A DNA stretch of 42,855 nucleotides. Origin: Verrucomicrobiaceae bacterium. GTDB lineage: Bacteria; Verrucomicrobiota; Verrucomicrobiia; Verrucomicrobiales; Verrucomicrobiaceae. Within the stretch, counting starts at the first letter, position 1; each line of letters opens with the position of its first letter. Positions 23,149 to 32,816 of the stretch are shown here, piece by piece. A model generated the notes under the pieces. That model was given only the letters and a program-made list of their open reading frames with translations. It had not been told where the DNA came from and searched no databases. The stretch spans positions 1 to 42,855 of the forward strand of contig JAIXZA010000100.1 in NCBI GenBank assembly GCA_027489965.1, read 5' to 3'. The position numbers and the translations under genes are program-made.

Positions 23149-25254
23149 ATGCGCGCTAGTCTTTTGCTCTGCTTTATGTCCGCCTCCACTTTTGCTCAAA
23201 CACTGACCTATCCTGTCTCCCGAAAAGACGAGAGCATCATCGACAATTACCACGGCACGAAGGTCGCTGATCCCTATCGCTGGTTAGAGGACGATAACAG
23301 CGAGGAAACAAAGGCCTGGGTGAAGGCGCAAAACGAAGTGACCTTTGGCTTTCTCAAAAGCATCCCCAAGCGCGAACAGATCGCCGAGCGACTCAAAAAG
23401 GCCTGGAACTACGAGCGCACCGGCATCCCCTTTGAGCATGGTGGCAAATGGTTCTTCAATCGGAACTCAGGCCTGCAAAATCAAAGCGTGCTCTATGTGA
23501 CCGACTCCCTCGATGCTGAGGCTCGCGTGCTACTCGATCCGAATACTCTTTCCAAAGAAGGCACCACCTCGCTGACAGAAACGGCCCCGAGTGAGGATGG
23601 CAAATGGCTGGTCTATGGCGTCTCCAAAGCCGGCAGCGACTGGCAGGAATTCCGCGTCAAAGACATCGCCATAGGCAAGGATACGGAAGATCTCATTGAG
23701 TGGGTGAAGTTCAGCGGCGCCTCCTGGGCCAAGGATAGCAGCGGCTTTTATTACAGCCGTTTTCCCAAACCAAAGGATGGCGCGGCTCTCACAGAGGCGA
23801 ACAAAAACCAAACGGTCTATTTTCATAAGCTAGGCACGTCGCAATCCGAAGACAAGATGATCTATGCACGCCCAGATCAACCCGACTGGGGCCTGCATGC
23901 TGGTGTGACGGATGATGGTCATTACCTCATCTACAATGTTACCAACGGCACTGATCCCAAGAACCGCCTGTTTTACCAAGACCTCACGCAGGCCGATGCC
24001 AAGGTGATCGAGCTGCTCAATGACTTCGACGCTGCCTACAGTTTCATTGAAAACGTCGGCACCGTCTTCTACTTCCTCACCGATCTCAAAGCTCCACGTT
24101 ATCGCGTGATCGCTATCGACATCAGCAAGCCTGATCGTGATCAGTGGCAGGAGATCATTCCTGAAAGCGCGCACAAGCTTGATAGCGTCTCCTGCATCGG
24201 CGGCGAGCTGCTTTGTAAGTATCTCCAAGATGCCCGCTCCGCCATGACAGCCTATGATTTGGCAGGCAAAAAAGTGCGTGAGATCGATCTACCAGGCATC
24301 GGCACCGTCGGTGGTTTTGGCGGTAAGCGCGCAGACAAGCTCACCCATTACATCTTCACCAGTTTCACGACTCCAGGTGCCATTTATCAATACGATGTCG
24401 CCAGTGGAAAAAGCAGCCTATGGAAGCAGCCCAAGGTCGATTTTGATGCCAGTCCTTATGAAACGAAACAGGTCTTCGTGACTAGCAAAGATGGAACCAA
24501 AGTGCCCATGTTTCTGGTGCACAAAAAAGGCCTCAAGCTGGATGGCACCAACGCCACCCTGCTCTATGGCTATGGCGGCTTTGACATCAGCCTCACACCG
24601 AATTTCTCCATCGGCCGCGCCATCTGGTTAGAGCTTGGAGGCGTCTATGCCTTGGCCAATCTGCGCGGTGGTGGCGAGTATGGGGCGGAGTGGCATCTCG
24701 CAGGCACGAAGCTGCGGAAACAAAACGTCTTTGATGACTTCATCGGCTGTGCCGAGTGGCTGCAAAAGGAAGGCTACACCTCACCGAAGAAGCTAGCCAT
24801 CATGGGCGGCAGCAACGGCGGCCTGCTCGTCGGTGCCTGCATGGCTCAGCGTCCTGAGCTCTACGGAGCTGCTCTGCCAGCGGTGGGTGTCATGGACATG
24901 CTGCGCTTTCACAAATTCACCATCGGCTGGGCCTGGAAGAGCGACTACGGCAGCAGCGAAAACGCCGACGAGTTTAAAGCCATCTACGCCTACTCCCCAC
25001 TGCATAACCTGAAGCTCGGCACCCATTACCCAGCCACCATGGTCACGACAGCTGATCACGACGACCGTGTCGTCCCCGCCCACAGTTTCAAGTTCGCCGC
25101 CCGCCTTCAGGAATGCCAAGCCAAAGATGCACCGCCAGTGATGATCCGTATCGAAACCAATGCCGGTCACGGTGCTGGCAGCGCCCTCACCAAAGTCATT
25201 GAAGAAACCGCTGACGAATGGGCCTTTCTCTGGAAAGTGCTGGGGATGGAATAA
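23149..25254 (+). CDS. Prolyl oligopeptidase (family S9A), exported
   Basis: A 701-residue protein with signal peptide (MRASLLLCFMSASTFAQ), an N-terminal seven-blade propeller beginning YPVSRKDESIIDNYHGTKVADPYRWLED, and a C-terminal alpha/beta-hydrolase domain. The triad is visible: Ser555 in GGSNGG, Asp in DHDDRVVP (636-643) and His674 in NAGHGAG. The enzyme cleaves short peptides after proline; the signal peptide points to the periplasm. ATG at 23149 was chosen; a TTG at 23092 would add 19 residues in front of the signal peptide. GAGGA directly precedes the ATG. It converges with the CBS gene after 1 bp. Confidence 0.95.
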   Translation: MRASLLLCFMSASTFAQTLTYPVSRKDESIIDNYHGTKVADPYRWLEDDNSEETKAWVKAQNEVTFGFLKSIPKREQIAERLKKAWNYERTGIPFEHGGKWFFNRNSGLQNQSVLYVTDSLDAEARVLLDPNTLSKEGTTSLTETAPSEDGKWLVYGVSKAGSDWQEFRVKDIAIGKDTEDLIEWVKFSGASWAKDSSGFYYSRFPKPKDGAALTEANKNQTVYFHKLGTSQSEDKMIYARPDQPDWGLHAGVTDDGHYLIYNVTNGTDPKNRLFYQDLTQADAKVIELLNDFDAAYSFIENVGTVFYFLTDLKAPRYRVIAIDISKPDRDQWQEIIPESAHKLDSVSCIGGELLCKYLQDARSAMTAYDLAGKKVREIDLPGIGTVGGFGGKRADKLTHYIFTSFTTPGAIYQYDVASGKSSLWKQPKVDFDASPYETKQVFVTSKDGTKVPMFLVHKKGLKLDGTNATLLYGYGGFDISLTPNFSIGRAIWLELGGVYALANLRGGGEYGAEWHLAGTKLRKQNVFDDFIGCAEWLQKEGYTSPKKLAIMGGSNGGLLVGACMAQRPELYGAALPAVGVMDMLRFHKFTIGWAWKSDYGSSENADEFKAIYAYSPLHNLKLGTHYPATMVTTADHDDRVVPAHSFKFAARLQECQAKDAPPVMIRIETNAGHGAGSALTKVIEETADEWAFLWKVLGME

Positions 25255-25255
25255 G

Positions 25256-25675
25256 CTAAAACTGCTGAAGCAAATACTTGATCAGATCGGTCGTCGTCAC
25301 CATGCCGACCAGCTTGCTGCTAGAAAGAATCGGCAGGGAATGGAAGGTATTGGCCACAAGGATCTCAGCGGCTTCGCGCACACTGCCTGTCTCTTGCAAC
25401 GTGATCGCCTCTTTTTGCATCACTTGTTCGATGGAAAAAGTGTGATCAAGCGTGGCATCAACGGTGCGTTCGTCCGTCTGGAAGGTATCACCAAAACTCA
25501 CGCGGAGAATGTCACTCCAGCTGATGATGCCAACAAACTGGTCACCTTGAACAACAGGAATGTGATGAACACTGTGTTCCTGCATCAAAGCACGGACTTT
25601 GGAAATCGGATCGCCGTGATGCACGGTGATCACGTTACGGGTCATCAGATGGGAGATAGGGTCGTTTCTTTTCAT
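25256..25675 (-). CDS. CBS-domain pair protein
   Basis: A 139-residue protein made of two CBS motifs: ISHLMTRNVITVHHGDPISKVRALMQEHSVHHIPVVQGDQFVGIISWSDILR (residues ~5-58), and QVMQKEAITLQETGSVREAAEILVANTFHSLPILSSSKLVGMVTTTDLIKYLL (~82-135). Stand-alone CBS pairs bind adenosine nucleotides and act as energy or redox sensors for partner proteins. No partner is encoded next to it. ATG at 25675 was chosen; the upstream in-frame extension to 25831 has low-quality composition and overlaps the divergent gene's leader. Confidence 0.93.
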   Translation of the reverse strand: MKRNDPISHLMTRNVITVHHGDPISKVRALMQEHSVHHIPVVQGDQFVGIISWSDILRVSFGDTFQTDERTVDATLDHTFSIEQVMQKEAITLQETGSVREAAEILVANTFHSLPILSSSKLVGMVTTTDLIKYLLQQF

Positions 25676-25833
25676 GGTGGTGAGGTCACTATGAAAAGAA
25701 TGTCGCCAGCGTCTCCGCGTCGCTTGGCGATGCGTGGACGGATGTTGCTCCAAAGTATTGGCCAATAAAAATGCACGGAGCTCGAAACTGTGTCTTGGCG
25801 ATCCCCGTTCTTTGTGAAAGCATCCACTCACGC

Positions 25834-26940
25834 ATGAAAGCCGCCCTGATCAGTTGTCTCACCCTCAGTTCCATTGCCGTCCAGGCCGCCAGCCTGAGTG
25901 CTCCGCTGGAAGATATTCGCGCCGTGAATCGTGAAGGGTCGGGAAATGAAAAAGCCACCCGTGCTTGGCAGCAGCTCACCCAGGCTGATCCTAGCACACT
26001 TCCAGAAGTGCTCGCTGGCATGAACGGAGCCAACCCGCTCGCTGAAAATTGGTTACGCGCGGCTGTCGGCGTAATCGCGGATCAGGCGATCTTGGTCAAA
26101 AAGCTGCCCATTGAGTCTGTGCAGGCCTTTTTAGCCGATACGAAAAACAGCTCTGCTCCACGAGTCGTGGCTTTTGATCTTATTCAGCGTGCGCAGCCCG
26201 AATTGGCCGAAAAGATCACACCTTCTCTTCTAGAAGATCCGAGCAGCGAGCTGCGTCGTCACCCCGTGTCAAAGCTGCTGCAAGCGGGCGATGAAGAACT
26301 GGCTCAGGGCCGCAAAGACGAGGCGACCAATGCTTATCTGAAGGCCATGAACAGCGCCCGCGATGAAGATCAGATCAAGGACTTGGCCAAAAAACTCAAG
26401 GACCTCGGCAAGCCCGTCGATCTGCCAAAACACTTCGGGTTTCTCATGGACTGGAAACTCATCGCCCCCTTCACCAATGTGGAGCGCAAAGGATTCGATA
26501 CCGAGTTCCCCCCTGAAAAAGAAATCAAGTTAGATGCTAGCTATCCGGGCAAAAACGCCGAGGCCAAATGGATCGACTTCACCAGCAAGGATGAATATGG
26601 CCAGATCGACTTCAACAAGCCCTTCACCATGCTCAAAGAGGTCACCGGCTATGCCTACACCGAGTTTGATTCAGTCGAGGCACGTGACGCCCAGATCCGA
26701 CTCGGCTGTAAGGATGGCTGGAAAGTCTGGCTCAATGGCGAACTCCTCTTCGCCCGTGATGAATACCATCGCGGCGCCAAACTGGATCAATACAAACTGC
26801 CCGTGAAACTCAAGAAGGGCAAAAACTCGATCCTCGTCAAATGCTGTCAAAACGAACAAACCGAATCCTGGACCGTCGAATGGCAATTCCAGCTCCGCGT
26901 TTGTGATGACACCGGCACGGCGATTTTGGCGAAGAAGTGA
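25834..26940 (+). CDS. Secreted protein with C-terminal carbohydrate-binding-like sandwich, function unknown
   Basis: A 368-residue protein with signal peptide ending AVQA (residue ~18). A helical middle part has HEAT/TPR-like character (about 25-205, with EELAQGRKDEATNAYLKAMNSA). The C-terminal ~150 residues (FGFLMDWKLIAPFTNVERKGFD..., AQIRLGCKDGWKVWLNGELLFARDEYHRGAKLDQYKLPVKLKKGKNSILVKCCQNE) form a beta-sandwich seen in planctomycetal and verrucomicrobial proteins and related to galactose-binding or PA14 modules. ATG at 25834 gives the signal peptide directly; an upstream start at 25771 would bury it. No catalytic residues recognised. Confidence 0.82.
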   Translation: MKAALISCLTLSSIAVQAASLSAPLEDIRAVNREGSGNEKATRAWQQLTQADPSTLPEVLAGMNGANPLAENWLRAAVGVIADQAILVKKLPIESVQAFLADTKNSSAPRVVAFDLIQRAQPELAEKITPSLLEDPSSELRRHPVSKLLQAGDEELAQGRKDEATNAYLKAMNSARDEDQIKDLAKKLKDLGKPVDLPKHFGFLMDWKLIAPFTNVERKGFDTEFPPEKEIKLDASYPGKNAEAKWIDFTSKDEYGQIDFNKPFTMLKEVTGYAYTEFDSVEARDAQIRLGCKDGWKVWLNGELLFARDEYHRGAKLDQYKLPVKLKKGKNSILVKCCQNEQTESWTVEWQFQLRVCDDTGTAILAKK

Positions 26941-27004
26941 TCTTCAAGACTGTTGTTATATGATCGATGATGAAACTCTATCTTGCCCGCCTGAAGGCGG
27001 GGCC

Positions 27005-27307
27005 ATGAAAAAGGCATTCCTTGGATATCTTGTCCCGGGGTTGATCGTCGTTTATGCAATCTCCTTTGGTCTGATCGCTGGTCACCTAGTGTTGCCTCTC
27101 AAGCATTCGGCCATTGAGTTTACAGGATATGCGGCAAGATGGCTTGGATTCGCCTACCTCTCATTGGCATCCTTCATGCATTTTAACTTTGGATGGGGCT
27201 TGAGTGAAACACTCTGGCCCCATAGCCAAAAAGGAAAATGGAGCTCTCTGCTCATTTTTTTAACAAGCCTTTTCATCGCCATCTGCCTGCACTCAAAACT
27301 TCTTTAA
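27005..27307 (+). CDS. Small membrane protein, unknown
   Basis: A 100-residue protein with three hydrophobic helices (about 5-28, 40-60 and 78-96). AAGGCGG lies 7-13 bp before the ATG at 27005, which supports this start over ATG 26960. No family recognised. It ends 8 bp before the start of the PQQ-like propeller gene and may be co-transcribed with it. Confidence 0.65.
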   Translation: MKKAFLGYLVPGLIVVYAISFGLIAGHLVLPLKHSAIEFTGYAARWLGFAYLSLASFMHFNFGWGLSETLWPHSQKGKWSSLLIFLTSLFIAICLHSKLL

Positions 27308-27315
27308 ACATCTCT

Positions 27316-28491
27316 ATGAAACCTTTTTTTAATCTCCTTTCATCCCTCATCCTTCTTCCTTCAGCCTTACTTTCCGCCGCCGATTGGCCGCAGTTTCGTG
27401 GTCCGAACGCCAGCGCGGTTTCGACAGAAACAAAGGCTCCTGGGCCAAAGCTCGCCGCCGCATGGAGTATCGATCTTCCTGGGCGTGGGCTGAGCAGTCC
27501 GATTGTCGTCGGGGATAAGGTTTTCATCACTTGTTCAAGCGGACCGGATCAGGCCAATTTGCACGTCTTTTGCTTCAGTGCTGCGGATGGAAAAAAACTC
27601 TGGGAGCGTGTGATGAAGGCCACGGGCCGGACGATGGCCCATAACAAGACCAGTGTGGCTGCGCCCACCCCGTGCAGCGATGGCAAGCGCGTCTTTGCCC
27701 TGTATTCATCCAACGATCTTTTTGCTTTTGATCTGGATGGTAATCTACTTTGGCTTCGCGGTCTAACTTACGATTATTCGAATGCCAGCAATAGCCTCGG
27801 CATGTCTTCCTCTCCTGTGGTCCTGGATGAGACGCTCGTCGTTCAAAGTGAAAACGACAGTGAATCCATCGCCGTCGGCATTGATGTGGTCACGGGGAAA
27901 AATCGTTGGAAGAAGGAGCGCCCCAAAGCCGCGAATTGGACCAGCGCTGTGGTTTACCAAAATGTCGTCGCGCTCCAATCCAGCAAAGGTCTCACTGGCG
28001 TGAACCCCAAGACCGGCGAGATCGAATGGGATTACACGGACGGTGCAGGCACGATCCCCAGCTCTGCGGTGACTCAAAATGCCATCTATGTTCCCTCCAA
28101 TGGGCTCACCGCTCTGGCTCCAGAACGCGGAGCAGCCTCGCAACTCTGGCGCGCGGCAGGTCTCAAGCCAGGCACTGGCAGCCCGCTAGTGATTGGCGAC
28201 TCGATCTACGTGCTCAATGGCACCGGAGTTCTCATCAAAGCCAGCATCGCCAATGGAGATGAAGCTTGGAAACTTCGACTCAAAGGTCCACTCAGCGGAT
28301 CACCTGTCGCTGCGGGTCAATACATCTACATCGTCAGTGAACGTGGCGACTTCCAAGTCATCGACACCACAGCCAAGGAAGGCGAAGTCATTCACACCAT
28401 CGAACTCAATGACACTCTACTTTGCACACCAGCCATCAGTAACGGAGCTATCTTTGTGAGGAGTGACAAGAAGCTCTGGAAGCTTCAATAA
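27316..28491 (+). CDS. PQQ-like beta-propeller repeat protein, secreted
   Basis: A 391-residue protein with signal peptide (residues 1-19), then DWPQFRGPNASAVS, the usual opening of outer-surface PQQ-like proteins in Planctomycetota and Verrucomicrobiota. Blades such as DGKKLWERV, DGNLLWLRGLTYDY, TGKNRWKKERPKAANWTSAVVYQNVVALQSSKGLTGVNPKTGEIEWDY and NGDEAWKLRLKGPLSGSPVAAGQYIYIVSERGDFQVID follow. The catalytic residues of PQQ dehydrogenases are not evident, so it is more likely a scaffold or binding protein (BamB-like fold) than an enzyme. ATG at 27316 was chosen from the signal peptide. Confidence 0.92.
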   Translation: MKPFFNLLSSLILLPSALLSAADWPQFRGPNASAVSTETKAPGPKLAAAWSIDLPGRGLSSPIVVGDKVFITCSSGPDQANLHVFCFSAADGKKLWERVMKATGRTMAHNKTSVAAPTPCSDGKRVFALYSSNDLFAFDLDGNLLWLRGLTYDYSNASNSLGMSSSPVVLDETLVVQSENDSESIAVGIDVVTGKNRWKKERPKAANWTSAVVYQNVVALQSSKGLTGVNPKTGEIEWDYTDGAGTIPSSAVTQNAIYVPSNGLTALAPERGAASQLWRAAGLKPGTGSPLVIGDSIYVLNGTGVLIKASIANGDEAWKLRLKGPLSGSPVAAGQYIYIVSERGDFQVIDTTAKEGEVIHTIELNDTLLCTPAISNGAIFVRSDKKLWKLQ

Positions 28492-28496
28492 AAAAA

Positions 28497-29015
28497 TCAG
28501 CGAGCAACATCGAGTCGTTTCTCGGCATCGGCTTGAGTGAAAAGAAACTCGCTCGGTTTGGCTTTGCCGCGCAGATGCAGCAGATTGATCTGATCTTTAA
28601 ACAAATCTTGAAGGATGGCGTACCGCAGCGTGATGCCTGAGAATCCATCTGGCAAGTCCAGCTCGAAAAACAGGATCACCTCGGGATCCTCTTTTTGCAC
28701 TGAGACGGCATCCACTTTTCTGCCCACCCAGGTTAGTTTGGATGAGCCACCATTGGCCGTCATCAGCTGGAAGTTTTTGTTTAGATAGGTCTGAATCTGC
28801 GCATCCAACTCCGCCTCAGCTGTCTTCTCAAACGAGATCCATTTTTCCGACTGACGGATCAAAGCCAGCTCAAGATCGTCGATGAAGACCGTCAAACTAA
28901 CCTCCAACTTCTTTGTCTTTGAATTGTATTCAGCCTCCGCCGTGGATTGATGAAAGGTGTGCGCCTGCGCCTGCCAAGAGAGGCACAATGCTAGCGTGAG
29001 AATGAGATTTTTCAT
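28497..29015 (-). CDS. DUF6702-like secreted protein
   Basis: A 172-residue protein with signal peptide (MKNLILTLALCLSWQAQA), then HTFHQSTAEAEYNSKTKKLEVSLTVFIDDLELALI. This matches the DUF6702 opening 'H.fh.S.t.ieyn...k.lei..riF.DDlE..l'. The rest is beta-rich with LTWVGRKVD and ILFFELDLPDGFSGITLRYAILQDLFKDQINLLHLR. Members are of unknown role and often lie near M1-type peptidases in Bacteroidota; here an M1 peptidase gene is one gene away. ATG at 29015 was chosen; an upstream extension lacks a signal peptide at its N-terminus. Convergent with the PQQ-like gene. Confidence 0.83.
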   Translation of the reverse strand: MKNLILTLALCLSWQAQAHTFHQSTAEAEYNSKTKKLEVSLTVFIDDLELALIRQSEKWISFEKTAEAELDAQIQTYLNKNFQLMTANGGSSKLTWVGRKVDAVSVQKEDPEVILFFELDLPDGFSGITLRYAILQDLFKDQINLLHLRGKAKPSEFLFTQADAEKRLDVAR

Positions 29016-29095
29016 GATGTTGTAGGCAAAGAATGTCGCAGGCTTGCAGGTGTGAAAAAACTTTTCTTCCCTTTCGGAGGCATTAAAGTGCCGCC

Positions 29096-29599
29096 ATGAG
29101 CACCGGAACACTAACTTGGGCGGAGGTCTGCGCCATTCCCTGGCTTAAAGACATCCCCGCAAAAATCGAAACCAACAAGGATAACAAAATCATGATGAGT
29201 CCTGCATCTGCATGGCATGGCGGCTATGAGTCTGACATTGGACGTCACTTACACCATTTAATGGGTGGCGGCCGTGTGATCAATGAGTGCCCGATTGACA
29301 CAACAGAAGGCACCAGAGTCGCAGATGTGGCTTGGATCACTAAAGAGCGCTTCCGTCCTTATCGTCGTGCCAACAGCCTGCCTATCGCTCCAGAGATTTG
29401 CGTCGAGGTCTTGTCTCCCTCTAACACCCGCCAGGAAATGCTGGGGAAGATGCAGCTCTATTATGCAGCTGGTGCCAGCGAAGTCTGGCTCTGTGATGAA
29501 CATGGCAACATGGAGTTTTTCATCAAAGAACAGATCGAGTCAGTTCCACACTCGATCCTGTGCTCAGCTTTTCCTTTGTGCATTGAGGAAGAGGATTGA
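29096..29599 (+). CDS. Uma2-family (DUF820) putative restriction endonuclease
   Basis: A 167-residue protein. The PD-(D/E)XK pattern is visible: TRVADVAWITKERFRP (Asp), PEICVEVLSPSNTRQEMLGKMQLYYAAGASEVWLCDEHGNMEFF (Glu...K, then E-V-W). This is the standard Uma2 core. Such genes are abundant in cyanobacteria and soil bacteria; their biological role is not established. A GGAGG sequence lies about 15 bp before the ATG. Single gene, divergent from the DUF6702 gene and convergent with the M1 peptidase gene. Confidence 0.9.
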   Translation: MSTGTLTWAEVCAIPWLKDIPAKIETNKDNKIMMSPASAWHGGYESDIGRHLHHLMGGGRVINECPIDTTEGTRVADVAWITKERFRPYRRANSLPIAPEICVEVLSPSNTRQEMLGKMQLYYAAGASEVWLCDEHGNMEFFIKEQIESVPHSILCSAFPLCIEEED

Positions 29600-29605
29600 A
29601 GTGAC

Positions 29606-31966
29606 TCACTCTTCTTTGGCCTCTTCCACGTCCTTGTTTTTTGGGTCATCTTTTTTGACCTTCTCTTTCTTGGTCATCTCACGCATGGGATTGGTGGCTT
29701 TATCGTCTTTATAAAGCTGGAATTTGCTCTTCACGGGACGTCGTGGCCAGAAGTTATTCTCCACGTCGGTGTCCACGAGTTCCTGTCGTGGGTCAAAAGT
29801 CACGGCCTTCACTTCTTTCTTGGTGAAGTGTAGCTTAGAAGCTTTCTCGGTATTAAAGCGCCAGATTTCTGCGGGGATTTTGAGCTCTTCACTACTGCCG
29901 TCGGTGTAATCAATCTTCAAAAACAAAGGAGTAACGAGCCCCCCCACATTGCTGAATTCAAAGACGTAAAAGTTGTGCTTGGTCTGGAGCAGCGTGGGAT
30001 CGATCTCCTCTTCTTTGAGATCTTTGATCAGGGATTCAAACTTCTTCTTTTCACTTGGCAGCACAGCGGCTTCATCAAAAGTGTCATAAAAATCTTTCAG
30101 CTCGGGAAAGCGATCCACACGTTTTGTAAGCGGATAGTTACGTTCTTTGGCAAGAGTTTGCGGCAGGTCCTCCTTCTCCTGTTTCTTCTTGGGCTTTTCA
30201 ATCGACGGATCACGAGAATCCAACTGCATCCAGCGGACTTCATCAATGGACACATCGACATGATCAACGCTGTAAAACCAGCCGCGCCAGAACCAGTCCA
30301 GATCGACGCCACTGGCATCTTCCATGGTGCGGAAGAAATCAGAAGGTGTTGGTCGCTTAAACATCCAGCGACGTGCATAAGTTTTGAAAGCGTGATCAAA
30401 GGCTTCACGACCAAGGATGTATTCACGCAGAATATTTAAAGCTGCGGTGGGTTGGCCGTAGGCGTTGGGGCCCAGATCAGCGATAGACTCTGAATTGGTC
30501 ATGGCTGGCACACGATCAGTGAGCCTCATGTAGTCCACCATGCCGCGATTATCCCGACGGTGATTCCAGTCATTCTCCCATTCTTCTTCAGCGAGGTATT
30601 CGACAAAGGAATTCAGGCCCTCATCCATCCAGGTCCACTGCCGTTCGTCGCTATTGACGATCATCGGAAAATAATTGTGTCCGACTTCATGGATGATGAC
30701 GCCGATAAGAGCGTACTTCGTTTTTTCTGGATAAGTGCCGTCCTTCTCGGGTCGTGGGCCATTGAAGCAGATCATTGGGTATTCCATCCCGCCGATGGCT
30801 CCATGGATGGACCAGGCAACGGGATAAGGATAATCAAAGGTGTAACGAGAATAAACTTGGATCGTGTGAGCGATGGCATGGGTCGAGTATTTATCCCACA
30901 GAGGCATCCCCTCTTTTGGATAGAGAGACATGGCTATCACAGGCTTGCCATTGAGATTAGCACCCTCCACGGCCATGGCATCCCAGACAAATTTGCGGGA
31001 AGAAGCAAAGGCAAAATCACGGACATTGTCGGCTTTGAAAATCCAGGTCTTTTTGCCCTTCGGTTTGCCTTTTTCAGCGGTCTTGGCTTCCTCTGGAGTA
31101 ACGATGAAAACTGGTTTTTTCGTTTCTGTCTGAGCTTTTTTGAAGCGTTCTTGTTGAGCCGCTGATAAGACCTCTGCTGGGTTTTGCAGGGCTCCGGTCG
31201 CAGCGACCACGTGGTCATCAGGTGTGGTGAGACTAACGTTGTAGTTGCCAAACTCTAAGGTGAACTCACCTGTACCAAGAAACTGCTTATTCACCCAGCC
31301 CGCGTAGTCGGTATAAGCCGCCATGCGTGGGAACCATTGGGCGATGGTGTAGATGGAGTTGCCATCTTCCTTGAAATGCTCATAACCCGTGCGGGCGCTG
31401 ATGCGTTTGGCATCATTGATGGGATAGCTCCAGGCGATTTTAAAAGTAAAATTAGCTCCTGCGGCTAGCGGCACTGGAAGATCCACTCGCATCATGGTCT
31501 TCACAATTGTGTGTGGTAAGGGCTTGCCTTGGGCGTCCGTCAATTTGCTGATTTTCATTTCGCCATCGTACTCCTCATAAGCGCGCAGACGATCCAGGGC
31601 CGAATAACTAAATTTAGTCAGATCGACCCCGCGTTTGGTATTTGGCGCTGTGCGGGAGTCGGCGTTGTGGGAGAGATAGTTCTGATCCAATTGAACCCAC
31701 AAGTAGCTCAGCGCATCTGGAGAGGCATTGTGATAGGTGACAGTGGCTTCCGCTGAGATGCTGCGTTTTACGTCATCTAATTCTACAGCGATGTCATAGT
31801 CGGCTCGGTTCTGCCAGTAGGCTGCGCCTGGTGCTCCTGAAGCGATACGCTGAGCTGATGGAGTCGGCACCGTTTGATCCAGCTGCTGAAACTTACCCAC
31901 TGGCGCCCCTGTTTGCTGAGCTGTGGCGGTCAGTGTGATGAAGAGAGAAAAAAGGCAGAACTTCAT
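29606..31966 (-). CDS. M1-family metallopeptidase, secreted
   Basis: A 786-residue protein with signal peptide (MKFCLFSLFITLTATAQ). The gluzincin site is HEVGH at residues 426-430 with Glu449 eighteen residues on (HExxH-x18-E: zinc ligands His426, His430, Glu449; catalytic Glu427). The substrate-recognition motif reads GGMEYP where typical aminopeptidases have GAMEN. A C-terminal ~180-residue region ends in a Lys/Glu-rich tail (KKEKVKKDDPKNKDVEEAKEE). ATG at 31966 was preferred to 31972 because GGTGGGG is then well spaced. It probably trims or degrades extracytoplasmic peptides. Confidence 0.93.
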   Translation of the reverse strand: MKFCLFSLFITLTATAQQTGAPVGKFQQLDQTVPTPSAQRIASGAPGAAYWQNRADYDIAVELDDVKRSISAEATVTYHNASPDALSYLWVQLDQNYLSHNADSRTAPNTKRGVDLTKFSYSALDRLRAYEEYDGEMKISKLTDAQGKPLPHTIVKTMMRVDLPVPLAAGANFTFKIAWSYPINDAKRISARTGYEHFKEDGNSIYTIAQWFPRMAAYTDYAGWVNKQFLGTGEFTLEFGNYNVSLTTPDDHVVAATGALQNPAEVLSAAQQERFKKAQTETKKPVFIVTPEEAKTAEKGKPKGKKTWIFKADNVRDFAFASSRKFVWDAMAVEGANLNGKPVIAMSLYPKEGMPLWDKYSTHAIAHTIQVYSRYTFDYPYPVAWSIHGAIGGMEYPMICFNGPRPEKDGTYPEKTKYALIGVIIHEVGHNYFPMIVNSDERQWTWMDEGLNSFVEYLAEEEWENDWNHRRDNRGMVDYMRLTDRVPAMTNSESIADLGPNAYGQPTAALNILREYILGREAFDHAFKTYARRWMFKRPTPSDFFRTMEDASGVDLDWFWRGWFYSVDHVDVSIDEVRWMQLDSRDPSIEKPKKKQEKEDLPQTLAKERNYPLTKRVDRFPELKDFYDTFDEAAVLPSEKKKFESLIKDLKEEEIDPTLLQTKHNFYVFEFSNVGGLVTPLFLKIDYTDGSSEELKIPAEIWRFNTEKASKLHFTKKEVKAVTFDPRQELVDTDVENNFWPRRPVKSKFQLYKDDKATNPMREMTKKEKVKKDDPKNKDVEEAKEE

Positions 31967-32057
31967 GATCATGGCCCCACCATAACGTTGTCAGCGCCCT
32001 GTTTGCTAGGCATTTTCTTTGTCGGGTGATCATCCTCTGTTAGCTTCACCGATCACC

Positions 32058-32816
32058 ATGACATGGGAAATGCTCACCCTCCTCTTTCTCGCCGGACTCA
32101 GCGCTGGTTTTATCGACGCTATCGCAGGTGGTGGTGGTCTAATTTCTCTGCCAGCACTGCTCTGGGCTGGATTGACGCCACAAATGGCACTCGGCACCAA
32201 TAAGATGCAGAGCACTTGGGGCACTCTCATGGCGGTATGGAGATATGCCAAAGCAGGACTCGTGACCTGGCCGCAGGTACGACTGACGGTGCTCGTGACC
32301 TTTGTTTTTTCCGGCATCGGAGCCTGGGCGGTGACTCAGGTGAGTAATGCGGCGCTAAAAATGATCGTGCCGTGGATGCTGCTGAGCATCGCGATTTATG
32401 TGCTCTTCAGTCCTAGCCTGGGGCAGGCACCTTCAAAAGCGCGCCTGAGTCTCACCTTCTTTGCCTGCCTAGCTGGCTGCGTGCTTGGTTTCTACGATGG
32501 CTTTTTTGGTCCAGGCACCGGCACCTTCTGGACACTGGCCAGCCTGTCTCTACTCGGACTGAGTTTAACCCACGCTACGGCTTTCACCAAAGTGGCGAAC
32601 TTAACCAGCAATGTGGCATCGCTGATCGTGTTCATCCTCTCTGCGCGTGTGAATTACGAGATCGCTGCTGCAATGATCGCAGGCCAGCTCATCGGCGGAA
32701 GACTCGGTGCAGGCATGGCGATCAGGCACGGAGCGCCGTTTATCCGAATCATCTTCATCAGCGTCGTCTTACTAATGGTGCTAAAGCTACTCTACGATCA
32801 ATGGGCTGCCAGATAA
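32058..32816 (+). CDS. TSUP-family (TauE/SafE, YfcA-like) membrane permease
   Basis: A 252-residue protein with about eight helices. The first repeat contains GFIDAIAGGGGLISLPALLWAGLTPQMALGTNKMQSTWGT. The second contains GFYDGFFGPGTGTFW, then HATAFTKVANLTSNVASLIVFI. The G-x-I-D-A-x-x-G-G-G-G motif is typical of the YfcA branch. Family members move small organosulfur or organic anions such as sulfoacetate or sulfite; the substrate here cannot be told. ATG at 32058 was chosen over TTG at 32019. Divergent from the M1 peptidase gene and convergent with the vanZ-like gene. Confidence 0.92.
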   Translation: MTWEMLTLLFLAGLSAGFIDAIAGGGGLISLPALLWAGLTPQMALGTNKMQSTWGTLMAVWRYAKAGLVTWPQVRLTVLVTFVFSGIGAWAVTQVSNAALKMIVPWMLLSIAIYVLFSPSLGQAPSKARLSLTFFACLAGCVLGFYDGFFGPGTGTFWTLASLSLLGLSLTHATAFTKVANLTSNVASLIVFILSARVNYEIAAAMIAGQLIGGRLGAGMAIRHGAPFIRIIFISVVLLMVLKLLYDQWAAR

